This document shows, piece after piece, positions 1-8,463 of a stretch of DNA of 20,194 nt. The position numbers and the translations under genes were made by a program. The stretch is from NCBI GenBank assembly GCA_036257895.1, contig DATAES010000129.1, positions 1-20,194 on the forward strand. Reading direction: 5' to 3'. Source of the DNA: DATAES01 sp036257895. GTDB taxonomy: Bacteria > Actinomycetota > Acidimicrobiia > Acidimicrobiales > JACDCH01. A model generated the notes under the pieces. The model had not been told where the DNA came from. It did not search any database and saw nothing but the letters and a program-made list of their open reading frames with translations. The stretch's first letter is position 1; each line of letters starts with the position of its first letter.

Positions 1-205
1 CGCAGTCGGCGGAGGCAGGAGCGCAGCGACGCCCGGAGCCGACCGAAGAACGCGGCGAGGGAAGCGCCAGCGACGAGCCGCAGTCGGCGGAGGCAGGAGC
101 GCAGCGACGCCCGGAGCCGACCGAAGAACGCGGCGAGGGAAGCGCCAGCGACGAGCCGCAGTCGGCGGAGGCAGGAGCGCAGCGACGCCCGGAGCCGACC
201 GAAGA
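1..205. repeat. 78-bp perfect tandem repeat, about 2.6 copies
   Basis: Units start at 1, 79 and 157. The first two are identical over 78 bases, and the third is identical for its first 49 bases before diverging at 206, one base before the cytochrome start codon. The array runs off the left edge, so total copy number is unknown. Because 78 is 26 codons, every frame repeats exactly; I find no stop codon in any of the six frames. Each unit seems built from two related halves: both contain a purine-rich stretch followed by GCGC(C)AGCGACG and then AGCCG. One half recurs at 13609-13636 in inverted orientation. There are no spacers, so this is not CRISPR. Confidence 0.95.
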
Positions 206-210
206 CATGA
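1..210 (+). CDS. Possible C-terminal tail of an upstream gene (partial)
   Basis: The frame beginning at base 1 is open through the whole repeat array and ends at TGA 208-210. That stop overlaps the cytochrome ATG (207-209) as ATGA, a common arrangement between co-transcribed genes. The encoded tail would be a strongly basic 26-residue repeat rich in Arg, with segments such as RSRRRQERSDARSRP. The context suggests the upstream gene is another respiratory subunit such as cytochrome b, but nothing here proves that. The frame beginning at base 3 is equally open and runs directly into the cytochrome, so the repeat could instead encode an acidic N-terminal extension (GEGSASDEPQSAEAGAQRR) of that protein. 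The frame beginning at base 2 ends at 221-223. Frame choice cannot be settled from this window. Confidence 0.35.
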   Translation, partial: RSRRRQERSDARSRPKNAAREAPATSRSRRRQERSDARSRPKNAAREAPATSRSRRRQERSDARSRPKT

Positions 211-911
211 CCGAGGTTCCTGAACATCTGCTGGCTCGCTCGCGGGCGAGGCGCGAAGCCGCCGGACTCGCCAAGCCGGGCGATGCTGCGGCCCCGACCG
301 GTTCAGGCGCCGAGGTCGAGCAGGCTTCGGCGGCCGCGCCGGCCGCGCCCGCGGCCCGCACTCCGGCCCCCGCCGCGCCGCCTCCCCCGCCCCCGCCCCC
401 GAAGCCGGATCCTCCGTATATCACTGCCTACAAGCGCCGCAGGCGCATCCCGTTCTGGGTGATGCCCGCCCTCGTGGCGCTACCCGTGTGGGGGTTCGTC
501 TACGCCAACACGCTCGAGACGCCGCCGGCCTCGACTAGTGGGCCCCTCGCAGAGGGCCAAGCGACTTTCGCGAAGTGCGCGACGTGTCACGGTGCGGACG
601 GCAGCGGCGGCGTCGGACCGTCGTTCAAGAACGGCGAGCTCGCAGCCAGCTTCCCCGACTACGCCGACCAGATCCGATGGGTCTCGCTGGGATCGGCGGG
701 CTGGCCGGGAGACACCTACGGCGCACAGAACAAGCCGAAGAAGGGCGGAATGCCGGCGTGGGCGAACGACCTCACGCCGCTGCAGATCGCACAGGTCGTC
801 CGCTACGAGCGGGAGGTCCTCGCCGAGATTCCTCCTGAGCCCGACCTGGTGGCCATCACCGAGGGGACCAAGCCACCCCTCGACGCGGATGGCAACCCGG
901 TCGGCGGGTAG
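207..911 (+). CDS. Membrane-anchored monohaem c-type cytochrome
   Basis: The 234-residue protein has a charged cytoplasmic N-terminus and an Ala/Pro-rich linker (about 28-70) containing eight consecutive prolines at 58-65. A basic stop (KRRRR, 76-80) precedes one membrane helix at about 82-100. The extracytoplasmic domain contains the haem-binding CATCH motif at 124-128, and Met182 in GGMPAW is a likely sixth ligand. This is the pattern of a small class I cytochrome c anchored by an uncleaved N-terminal helix, probably carrying electrons from a cytochrome bc complex to an oxidase. Bis-haem actinobacterial QcrC would have two CxxCH motifs; only one is present. ATG 207 is chosen because it gives a compact N-terminus (MTEVPEHLL) and an ATGA overlap with the preceding frame; a GGAG lies 12 bases upstream. 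The frame stays open upstream through the repeat, so a longer product is possible. It overlaps the next gene by 23 bases. Confidence 0.85.
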   Translation: MTEVPEHLLARSRARREAAGLAKPGDAAAPTGSGAEVEQASAAAPAAPAARTPAPAAPPPPPPPPKPDPPYITAYKRRRRIPFWVMPALVALPVWGFVYANTLETPPASTSGPLAEGQATFAKCATCHGADGSGGVGPSFKNGELAASFPDYADQIRWVSLGSAGWPGDTYGAQNKPKKGGMPAWANDLTPLQIAQVVRYEREVLAEIPPEPDLVAITEGTKPPLDADGNPVGG

Positions 912-2169
912 TACGGCCCGCACGCACGACGTCCTTGTCGTCGGCGGGGGTCCTGCCGGGGCGGCCACGGCCTACTGGCTCGGACGCGCCGGGCACGATG
1001 TCGTTGTCGTCGAGCGCAAGACGTTCCCGCGCGAGAAGACGTGCGGCGACGGGCTCACACCTCGCGCCGTACACCAGCTCGAGGAGATGGGCCTCACCGA
1101 CGCGCTCAGGAAGTTCCATCGCTACGACGGCCTGCGGGCGTGCGCGCACGACATCACGCTCGAGCTGCGCTGGCCCGATCATCCCGTGTACCCGCCCTAC
1201 GGCTATGTGGTGCGCCGACGCGACCTCGATCAGATGGTCGCGGAGCACGCCGTGGGCGCAGGCGCGGTGCTGCGCGAAGGATGTGAAGCCGTCACACCGT
1301 TGCTCGACGGTGGCCTCGTTCGCGGCGCGATCGTCAACGACAAGACCACGAGCGCGCGGGAGGAGCTCCGCGCTCGGTACGTCGTGATCGCGGATGGCGC
1401 GAACTCGAGGTTCGGGCGTGCGCTCGGCACTGCGCGTAACCGGTCGTTCCCGCAAGGCATGGCGATCCGCGGCTACTACGAGAGTCCCCTGCACGACGAG
1501 CCGTGGATCGAGTCCGCGCTCGACGTGCGCGATCGCAACGGCAACTCGTTGCCCGGTTACGGGTGGATCTTCCCTGTGGGCGACGGGACGATCAACGTCG
1601 GCATCGGACTGCTGTCGACGTTCCGCGACTGGAAGTCGGTCAACACCTCGCACTTGATGAACGAGTTCGCCGCGACCGCGCCGGCGTACTGGGGCATCGC
1701 ACCGGAACGCGCAACCGGTCCGCCGACCGGGGGACGGTTGCCGATGGGTGGATCGGTGTCGCCGATCGTCGGCCCGACCTGGCTCGTCGTCGGCGACGCC
1801 GCGGGCACGATCAATCCGTTCAACGGCGAGGGCATCGACTACGCGTACGAGACCGGACGCATGGCCGCGGGCCTGCTCGACGAGGCGCTGCGCAGCGGTG
1901 ACGGGCTCGCGTTGTCGCAGTACCCGCGCCTAGTCGACGCGGAGTACGGGCTCTACTTCAAGGTGGCGCGACTGTTCGCGAAGGTCATCGGCAACCCGGC
2001 GTTGTTGAGCCAACTCACGCGCGTCGGCATGCAGTCACGAACGCTCATGGAGTGGGTGCTGCGCATCATGGCCAATCTCCTACGCGACGACGAGGTCGGT
2101 CCCGCGGAAGCCGCCTACAGAGCCGCCGCTGCCATCGTCCGCATCGTCCCCGAGCCCGGCGCCGCCTGA
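889..2169 (+). CDS. Geranylgeranyl reductase family FAD oxidoreductase (menaquinone reductase-like)
   Basis: The 426-residue protein begins with a dinucleotide-binding fold: GGGPAG at 19-24 and an acidic end of strand 2 at VVERK (40-44). CGDGLTPRA follows at 52-60. The second FAD-contacting motif is GDAAGTINPFNGEGIDYA at 302-319. This set is typical of the geranylgeranyl reductase family, which saturates isoprenoid double bonds in archaeal lipids, chlorophyll side chains or menaquinone (mycobacterial MenJ). In an actinomycete next to a cytochrome, partial reduction of the menaquinone tail is the best guess, but the substrate is inferred. ATG 889 is the nearest start before the FAD motif; it overlaps the cytochrome 3' end and has no strong ribosome binding site, which suggests translational coupling. 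It converges with lgt, leaving a 28-base gap. Confidence 0.85.
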   Translation: MATRSAGSTARTHDVLVVGGGPAGAATAYWLGRAGHDVVVVERKTFPREKTCGDGLTPRAVHQLEEMGLTDALRKFHRYDGLRACAHDITLELRWPDHPVYPPYGYVVRRRDLDQMVAEHAVGAGAVLREGCEAVTPLLDGGLVRGAIVNDKTTSAREELRARYVVIADGANSRFGRALGTARNRSFPQGMAIRGYYESPLHDEPWIESALDVRDRNGNSLPGYGWIFPVGDGTINVGIGLLSTFRDWKSVNTSHLMNEFAATAPAYWGIAPERATGPPTGGRLPMGGSVSPIVGPTWLVVGDAAGTINPFNGEGIDYAYETGRMAAGLLDEALRSGDGLALSQYPRLVDAEYGLYFKVARLFAKVIGNPALLSQLTRVGMQSRTLMEWVLRIMANLLRDDEVGPAEAAYRAAAAIVRIVPEPGAA

Positions 2170-2197
2170 GCGCTCCGACACAACGCCGATGTCGGGG

Positions 2198-3049
2198 CTA
2201 TGGCACCGGTTCTGAACCAACATTCGGCCCAGGCTCGAGGGCGAGCTCGCGGGCATTGGTCGTGCGAACCCTTGTCAACACCCAGATGCCAGTAGGGATG
2301 AGCAGGACGCACATCCACTGCGCGCCCGTCAGCCCGAGCACGGTCTCGTCGTTCACGCGGAGGAAATCGGACAACCCGCGGGCGACGCCGTAGTACAGGC
2401 AGAACACGCCCATCAACGTTCCGGGCGCGGGTTTGCGTCTGATGAGCAGCGTGAGGATGCCGAACAGCAGGAGCATCCACAGGAACTCGTAGACCGCGGT
2501 GTTGTGGAACTCGGATCCGATCTCGAGCGGGTTCGGCCCGAGCGTGGCCTCGCGAACCGATCCCCCGTCGTACCGAACGGCGAGCAGCCACGAACTCGAA
2601 CTGCCGAAGTGCTCGCCGACCGAGATGCATCCGATACGACCGATCGCAAGGCCGATGGTCAGGCCGTACGCGTAGCCGTCGAGGTTCTGCCACCGAAGCA
2701 GGCGCGGCCACTTCCGCATGGTCGGCATCGCGACGAGCACGGCCGCGATGAATCCTCCGGAGAACTGGAGGCCGCCGTTCCAGACGGCGATCAGATCGAT
2801 CGGAGACTCGATCTCGCTCCAGTGCGTGATGTCCCACGTGATGCGCGCGCCGATCACGCCGAAGATGACCATCCTCGTCGCGATCCGGTAGACGTCGTCG
2901 CGGCTCAAGTCGGTGCGGGATTCGACGTACCGGCCCGCTACCCAGGTGCCGACGAGGACACCGAGCCCGACCATGAGCCCGAACGTGCGCAACTCGATCG
3001 GGCCCAAGGCGATGATCGGAAACGTCGTGTACGGGATGACGGCGAGCAA
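2198..3049 (-). CDS. lgt: Prolipoprotein diacylglyceryl transferase-like protein
   Basis: The 283-residue polytopic membrane protein has Lgt features: an N-terminal helix after the IPYTTFPIIALGPIELRTFG segment, VWNGGLQFSGG at 89-99, the signature-like GRIGCISVGEHFG at 137-149, and a late R224/D228 pair in GVARGLSDFLR. Lgt adds diacylglycerol from phosphatidylglycerol to the lipobox cysteine of prelipoproteins at the membrane, and a lipoprotein is encoded in this same run. Compared from memory with E. coli Lgt, His103 is Ser97 here, Asn146 is Cys141 and Glu243 is Asp228, while Arg143, Glu151 and Arg239 match R138, E146 and R224. The family assignment is firm; full transferase activity is less so. 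TTG 3049 is the first possible start, because an in-frame TGA lies two codons upstream. It follows zwf by 23 bases and is the last gene of the run. Confidence 0.85.
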   Translation of the reverse strand: MLAVIPYTTFPIIALGPIELRTFGLMVGLGVLVGTWVAGRYVESRTDLSRDDVYRIATRMVIFGVIGARITWDITHWSEIESPIDLIAVWNGGLQFSGGFIAAVLVAMPTMRKWPRLLRWQNLDGYAYGLTIGLAIGRIGCISVGEHFGSSSSWLLAVRYDGGSVREATLGPNPLEIGSEFHNTAVYEFLWMLLLFGILTLLIRRKPAPGTLMGVFCLYYGVARGLSDFLRVNDETVLGLTGAQWMCVLLIPTGIWVLTRVRTTNARELALEPGPNVGSEPVP

Positions 3050-3072
3050 CGGTCAGACCCGCTTCGGGAGGA

Positions 3073-4509
3073 TCACGATGTCGGATGTTCCCCCGGCGCG
3101 AGCGGCTCGCGCCAGCCACCCACGTCCGCGGCCAGACGGTCGGCGTCGGACGGCCCCCACGTGCCCTTGTAGTACAGGTTCACCGGCGAAGGATTTGCCA
3201 GCACGGGATCGACGATGCGCCACTGCTCCTCCAGTGCATCCGCCCGCCCGAACCGGCGGGGGTCGCCGTCCATCGCATCCTCCAGGAGGCGCTGGTAGGC
3301 CTCGGCGCGGCGGCCGAACACCTTGTCGTACTCCACTTCGAGATTGACCGGCCGTGTCGTGAGCTCCTCGCCTGGCGCCTTGGCCTGGAGATGGAGAACG
3401 GTGCCGTCGTCGGCGCCGAGGCGGAAACGGAGATAGTTGGGTTCGGGCGGACGCTTGCCCGCCTTCGTGAACAACAAGCGCGGCGGCGCCTTGAACTCGA
3501 TGACCGCCTCGGTGGCGGTCAGGGGCATCGACTTTCCCGCCCGCACCAGCCACGGCACGCCCGCCCAGCGCCACGACTCGATCGCGAAACGAGCTGCAAT
3601 GAACGTCTCCGTGTCGGAGCCGGGCTGCACTCCGTTCTCGTCGACATAGCCGCGGTACTGCCCACGCGACACGTGCTCGGTACGGAACGAGTCGACCTGG
3701 CGGAAGACCTTGACCTTCTCGTCGTGCAGAGCAGTCGCGGTCGAGTTCGACGGCGGCTCCATCGCCAACAACGCGACGATCTCGAGGATGTGGTTCTGTA
3801 CGACGTCGCGCAGCGCTCCGACCGAGTCGTAGAACTTGCCGCGACCCTGCACGTCGAACGACTCGGCCATCGTGACCTGGATCGAGTTGATGAAGTTGCG
3901 GTTCCAGATCGGCTCGAGCATCGAGTTGGCGAAGCGGAACACGAGCAGGTTCTCAACTGGTTCCTTGCCGAGGAAGTGGTCGATACGGAACACCGACTGC
4001 TCGGGGAACGACGCGTGCAGTACCTGGTTGAGCTCTTGCGCTGACTTCAGGTCGCGACCGAACGGCTTCTCCACCACGACGCGCGCGCCCTTGTTCAGCG
4101 CGACGCGGGTGAGACCTTGGATGACGTCGTCGAACATCGACGGTGGGATGGCCAAGTAGAACAGCGGATGGTCGCGGTCCTGCAGATGCAGGCCGAGGGT
4201 GTCGAATGTGGAGGCGTCGCGGTAGTCGCCGGACACGTACGTCAACCGGTCGATGACCGATTTGAACGCGTCCGCGTCGAAGGGCTCGGCACCCAGTGAG
4301 GAAGCGATCGACTCGTGCGCGCGCTCGCGCAGTTGGTCGTCGCTCCAATCCGACGAGGAGACACCGACGACGGGAACGTCGGAGCCGAGGGTGCCGTCCT
4401 TGACCATGTGGTACACGGCAGGGAACAGCTTCTTCTTGGCGAGGTCGCCGGTGATGCCGAACAGGACGAGTGCGTCGCTGTGTCCGCCGGCGTCAGCCAT
4501 CATGCTCAC
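3073..4509 (-). CDS. zwf: Glucose-6-phosphate 1-dehydrogenase
   Basis: The 478-residue cytoplasmic enzyme oxidises glucose 6-phosphate to 6-phosphogluconolactone and yields NADPH, the entry to the oxidative pentose phosphate pathway. The coenzyme loop FGITGDLAKKKLFPA is at 17-31, EKPFG at 147-151, the substrate motif RIDHFLGKE at 175-183 (the usual Tyr is Phe), and the catalytic His in RDVVQNH is H240. These His positions coincide in number with the well-studied Leuconostoc enzyme, so the N-terminus is probably right. GTG 4509 is chosen because GAGGTGG lies at suitable distance; ATG 4503 and ATG 4500 are alternatives. It starts 19 bases after hemL. The usual partners (opcA, transaldolase, transketolase, 6-phosphogluconate dehydrogenase) are absent here. 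Confidence 0.95.
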   Translation of the reverse strand: MSMMADAGGHSDALVLFGITGDLAKKKLFPAVYHMVKDGTLGSDVPVVGVSSSDWSDDQLRERAHESIASSLGAEPFDADAFKSVIDRLTYVSGDYRDASTFDTLGLHLQDRDHPLFYLAIPPSMFDDVIQGLTRVALNKGARVVVEKPFGRDLKSAQELNQVLHASFPEQSVFRIDHFLGKEPVENLLVFRFANSMLEPIWNRNFINSIQVTMAESFDVQGRGKFYDSVGALRDVVQNHILEIVALLAMEPPSNSTATALHDEKVKVFRQVDSFRTEHVSRGQYRGYVDENGVQPGSDTETFIAARFAIESWRWAGVPWLVRAGKSMPLTATEAVIEFKAPPRLLFTKAGKRPPEPNYLRFRLGADDGTVLHLQAKAPGEELTTRPVNLEVEYDKVFGRRAEAYQRLLEDAMDGDPRRFGRADALEEQWRIVDPVLANPSPVNLYYKGTWGPSDADRLAADVGGWREPLAPGEHPTS

Positions 4510-4528
4510 TGGTGCACCACCTCGATCC

Positions 4529-5785
<1,257 letters not shown>

Positions 5786-5786
5786 G

Positions 5787-6791
5787 TCAGGTGCCCGCGA
5801 GCGACTCTGCCAACGAACGGGCGAAGTACGTGAGGATCACGTCAGCACCCGCTCGCTTGATGGCCGAGACGTGCTCCAGGGCAACCGCGGAGCCGTCGAT
5901 CCATCCGTTCGCAGCCGCGGCCACGACCATCGCGTACTCACCCGATACGTGATACGCGGCGAGCGGGACGTCGACCTCCATTCGAGCGCGCGCGATGACA
6001 TCGAGGTACGCGAGCGCAGGCTTGACCATGACCATGTCAGCACCTTCGGCGAGGTCCGCACGGATCTCCTCCAACGCTTCACGCGCGTTTCGAGTGTCCT
6101 GCTGGTAACCGCGACGATCGCCACCGCCGACGATCGTCACATCCACCGCATCGCGGAACGGCCCGTAGAGCGCGGACGCGTACTTGGCCGCATAGGCAAG
6201 GATCGCAACGCTGTCGAAGCCTTCCTCGTCGAGCGCCTCGCGGATGGCGAAGACCTGCCCGTCCATCATCCCGCTCGGTGCCACGATGTCTGCTCCGGCG
6301 GCGGCCTGTGCGACGGCAACGCGTCCGTACAACTCGATGGTGGCGTCGTTGTCGACGGATGCGACGCCACCGGTCGTCCCGTCGTCGACGAGGACTCCGC
6401 AATGGCCGTGGTCGGTGTACTCGTCGAGGCAGAGATCGGCGAGCAGCACGAGCTCGTCGCCGACTTCGTGCCGGAGATCCTGCAACGCGAGCTGAACGAT
6501 CCCATTCGGATCCCATGCACTCGAACCGTCGGCATCCTTCGTTGACGGCACGCCGAAGAGAATCACGCCGGGGATCCCGAGCGCGGCGAGCTCGGCAACC
6601 TCCTTGCGCAGCGACTCGCGTGTGTGCTGCACGACTCCCGGCAGCGAGGCGATCGGCTGTGGTTCGTCGATGCCTTCACGCACGAAGAGCGGCGCGATGA
6701 GGTCGTCGACGGACAGGCGGGTCTCGGCGGTCATGCGCCGCAGCGCGGGCGTCCGTCGCAATCGCCGCAGCCGTCGCTGAGGGAAGGCCAT
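5787..6791 (-). CDS. hemB: Porphobilinogen synthase (delta-aminolevulinate dehydratase)
   Basis: The 334-residue cytoplasmic enzyme condenses two 5-aminolevulinates to porphobilinogen. The two Schiff-base lysines are visible: K203 in AYAAKYASALYGPFR and K257 in MVMVKPALAYLD. The metal loop DLCLDEYTDHGHCG (119-132) has Cys121 and Cys131 but Asp123 where fully zinc-type enzymes have the middle Cys; this C-D-C form is familiar in actinobacterial HemB. The SGEYAM motif near the C-terminus also fits. ATG 6791 gives an N-terminus rich in Arg (RRLRRLRRTPALRRM) as usual in the family. It begins 12 bases after the HAD gene and ends one base before hemL. Confidence 0.95.
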   Translation of the reverse strand: MAFPQRRLRRLRRTPALRRMTAETRLSVDDLIAPLFVREGIDEPQPIASLPGVVQHTRESLRKEVAELAALGIPGVILFGVPSTKDADGSSAWDPNGIVQLALQDLRHEVGDELVLLADLCLDEYTDHGHCGVLVDDGTTGGVASVDNDATIELYGRVAVAQAAAGADIVAPSGMMDGQVFAIREALDEEGFDSVAILAYAAKYASALYGPFRDAVDVTIVGGGDRRGYQQDTRNAREALEEIRADLAEGADMVMVKPALAYLDVIARARMEVDVPLAAYHVSGEYAMVVAAAANGWIDGSAVALEHVSAIKRAGADVILTYFARSLAESLAGT

Positions 6792-6803
6792 CGGGGACAG
6801 AGG

Positions 6804-7460
6804 CTAACGGGCCAGTAACTCGTCGAGCCGCACGACGGCGAGGTCGGCAAAGCTCTGCACGACCAGGTCGGCGTCCGACAGGTTGAGTCCCTCCGTCATC
6901 CGATTCGGGACGGCGACGCACCGCAGTCCCGCGGCCCGAGCGGCGGCGATGCCGTTGGGCGAGTCTTCGAACGCTGCCGCGTCCGCGGGCGCGACACCGA
7001 GCGTCCGGATCGCGAGCTCGTAGACGCCGGGGTCTGGCTTCGCCGGCACCTCGTCGTTCGCACACGAGATCACGGCGAACCGATCGAGCAACTCGAGTCG
7101 GTCGAGGTGCTCGCTCACCCAACCGATCGACGAGCTCGACGCCACCGCCAGCCCGAGCCCTGCGTCAGAGGCCTCTCGCACGAACTGTTCGACACCGGGC
7201 ATCGCCGCTTGGGCCCGGACCTGCTCGTGGTGCGCGAGACGTCGTCGCTCGAGGACGGCCTCTCGGTCGGACAACGGCCCGATCGCTGCCTCGAGGTCGG
7301 CATACCAAGGACGACCGCGCGTGCCGATCCGGTCATGCCACTGCGCCATCGTGAGTTCGACCCCATGCTCCTCGTAGATCGCACGCGCCGTCTCGAACGA
7401 ACTGGATTCGGTGTCGCAGATGAGGCCGTCGAAATCGAACACCAACGCGCGGACCGTCAC
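6804..7460 (-). CDS. HAD-superfamily phosphatase/mutase, beta-phosphoglucomutase-like
   Basis: From GTG 7460 the protein is 218 residues. Motif I is DFDGLICDTE with D9 and D11, the nucleophile and acid/base pair. Motif II lies in AVASSSS around 106-111, motif III is K141 in PAKPDP, and motif IV is EDSPNG at 165-170. The helical cap between about 17 and 85 places it in the subfamily with beta-phosphoglucomutase and phosphoglycolate phosphatase. The substrate cannot be told from sequence. The frame stays open to TTG at 7529, but that extension would translate the inverted repeat at 7493-7520 and adds a sequence unlike a HAD N-terminus, so GTG 7460 is preferred. It lies between the lipoprotein and hemB; no clear haem-pathway role is known to me for it. 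Confidence 0.88.
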   Translation of the reverse strand: MTVRALVFDFDGLICDTESSSFETARAIYEEHGVELTMAQWHDRIGTRGRPWYADLEAAIGPLSDREAVLERRRLAHHEQVRAQAAMPGVEQFVREASDAGLGLAVASSSSIGWVSEHLDRLELLDRFAVISCANDEVPAKPDPGVYELAIRTLGVAPADAAAFEDSPNGIAAARAAGLRCVAVPNRMTEGLNLSDADLVVQSFADLAVVRLDELLAR

Positions 7461-7492
7461 GGCCGAATCGAAGCCCTCTTCGAACCTCGGGT

Positions 7493-7520
7493 CGCCGTGG
7501 CCCCTCTGGGGGCCACGGCG
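7493..7520 (-). terminator. Perfect 12-bp hairpin between the lipoprotein and HAD genes
   Basis: CGCCGTGGCCCC at 7493-7504 and GGGGCCACGGCG at 7509-7520 are exact reverse complements separated by four bases (TCTG). The structure sits in the 109-base gap after the lipoprotein stop (7570) and before the preferred HAD start (7460). No T-run follows on the minus strand, so it is not a textbook intrinsic terminator; it may partly terminate, block exonucleases, or simply separate upstream and downstream expression of the run. Confidence 0.7.
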
Positions 7521-7569
7521 CACCAACATTCGCTGATGTGACGCCGCGCGGAAAGCAGGACGCGGATCG

Positions 7570-8463
7570 TCACGAGGGGATCTCGGGGACGTCGGCGGGA
7601 TTGCCGCCGAAGTACTGGCGCAGGAACAGGGAGATCGTGCCGTCGTCGCGCATGTTGCGGATGGCGTCGTTCAACGCTGCAGTGTTCGGCGACCCCAGCG
7701 TCAGCGCGCCCGCGTACAACTCGCCGGTCCGCATCTGGCCTGCGACCTCGAGCGCCGGATTGTTCTCCGCAGCGGAGACGGCCGTCGGTGTCTGCGTGAT
7801 CATGGCGTCGAGCCTGCCGTCGGCGACTCGTTGGATGCCATCGGTCTCGTCCACCAACACCTCGGGCGGCGTGATCGGCTTGATCCGCTGCGCGATCACA
7901 TCCAAGCCCGCGCTGTTCTTCAGAGCCACGCCCCATCTGAACGTCCGTCCCTCCGCGATGTTGGCCATCGACACTCCGGCCCTCACGAGGACGGCCTGGT
8001 CGACCGTCAAGTACGGCTCGGTGAGGTCGGCGCTTCGCGCTCGATTGTCGGTGACCAGCACCTCGTTCAGCATCAGGTCGCACTTGCAGTCCTGTCCGCT
8101 CAGCAAGGTGACCAAAGGCGTGAGGACGACGCGCACCGAAGAGACGTTGAGGCGGGCCGCGAGCGCCTTGGCGAGGTCGTACTCGAATCCGGCGGTGACC
8201 GTCGGCGGGGTCGAGCCGACGTACCACGGCGACACGAGCGCCTCGGTGCCGACGGTCAGCACGCCGGGAACGATGGTGAGGATGTCCTGGTTCGGCTCGG
8301 CGGCCGGACTGGGAAGGGTGGTCGAGGTGGCGGGCCCGGTCTGATCGGGTGCAGCGGGGGCGGCCACTGTCGTGGCTGTCGGCGACGCCGGGGAAGCGCC
8401 ACTCGTGCAGGCCAGGAGGATGGCGAACGCCAGCGACAGCACCGGCACTCGACGGGCGGGCAT
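7570..8463 (-). CDS. Family-3 solute-binding lipoprotein without a permease
   Basis: The 297-residue protein starts with a basic N-region (MPARR) and a hydrophobic core ending in the lipobox LLAC, giving lipidated Cys19. A Ser/Thr/Ala/Pro-rich tether follows (about 20-58), then a domain like the amino-acid binding proteins of ABC importers: GFEYDLAKALAARLNV at 92-107, LVTDNRARSADLTEPY at 136-151 corresponding to the conserved ligand-Arg region, and ADGRLDAMITQ at 214-224. A C-K-C pair at 126 and 128 is unusual. Its ATG overlaps the stop of the CobA-HemD gene by one base (TGATG), so the two are coupled. No permease or ATPase is adjacent. The ligand is unknown: amino acid is the family default, and a tetrapyrrole-related ligand is only a contextual guess. 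Confidence 0.85.
   Translation of the reverse strand: MPARRVPVLSLAFAILLACTSGASPASPTATTVAAPAAPDQTGPATSTTLPSPAAEPNQDILTIVPGVLTVGTEALVSPWYVGSTPPTVTAGFEYDLAKALAARLNVSSVRVVLTPLVTLLSGQDCKCDLMLNEVLVTDNRARSADLTEPYLTVDQAVLVRAGVSMANIAEGRTFRWGVALKNSAGLDVIAQRIKPITPPEVLVDETDGIQRVADGRLDAMITQTPTAVSAAENNPALEVAGQMRTGELYAGALTLGSPNTAALNDAIRNMRDDGTISLFLRQYFGGNPADVPEIPS

Noticed and set aside
1..205. CRISPR array
   Set aside because: The repeats are directly adjacent with no unique spacers, and no cas genes are present.
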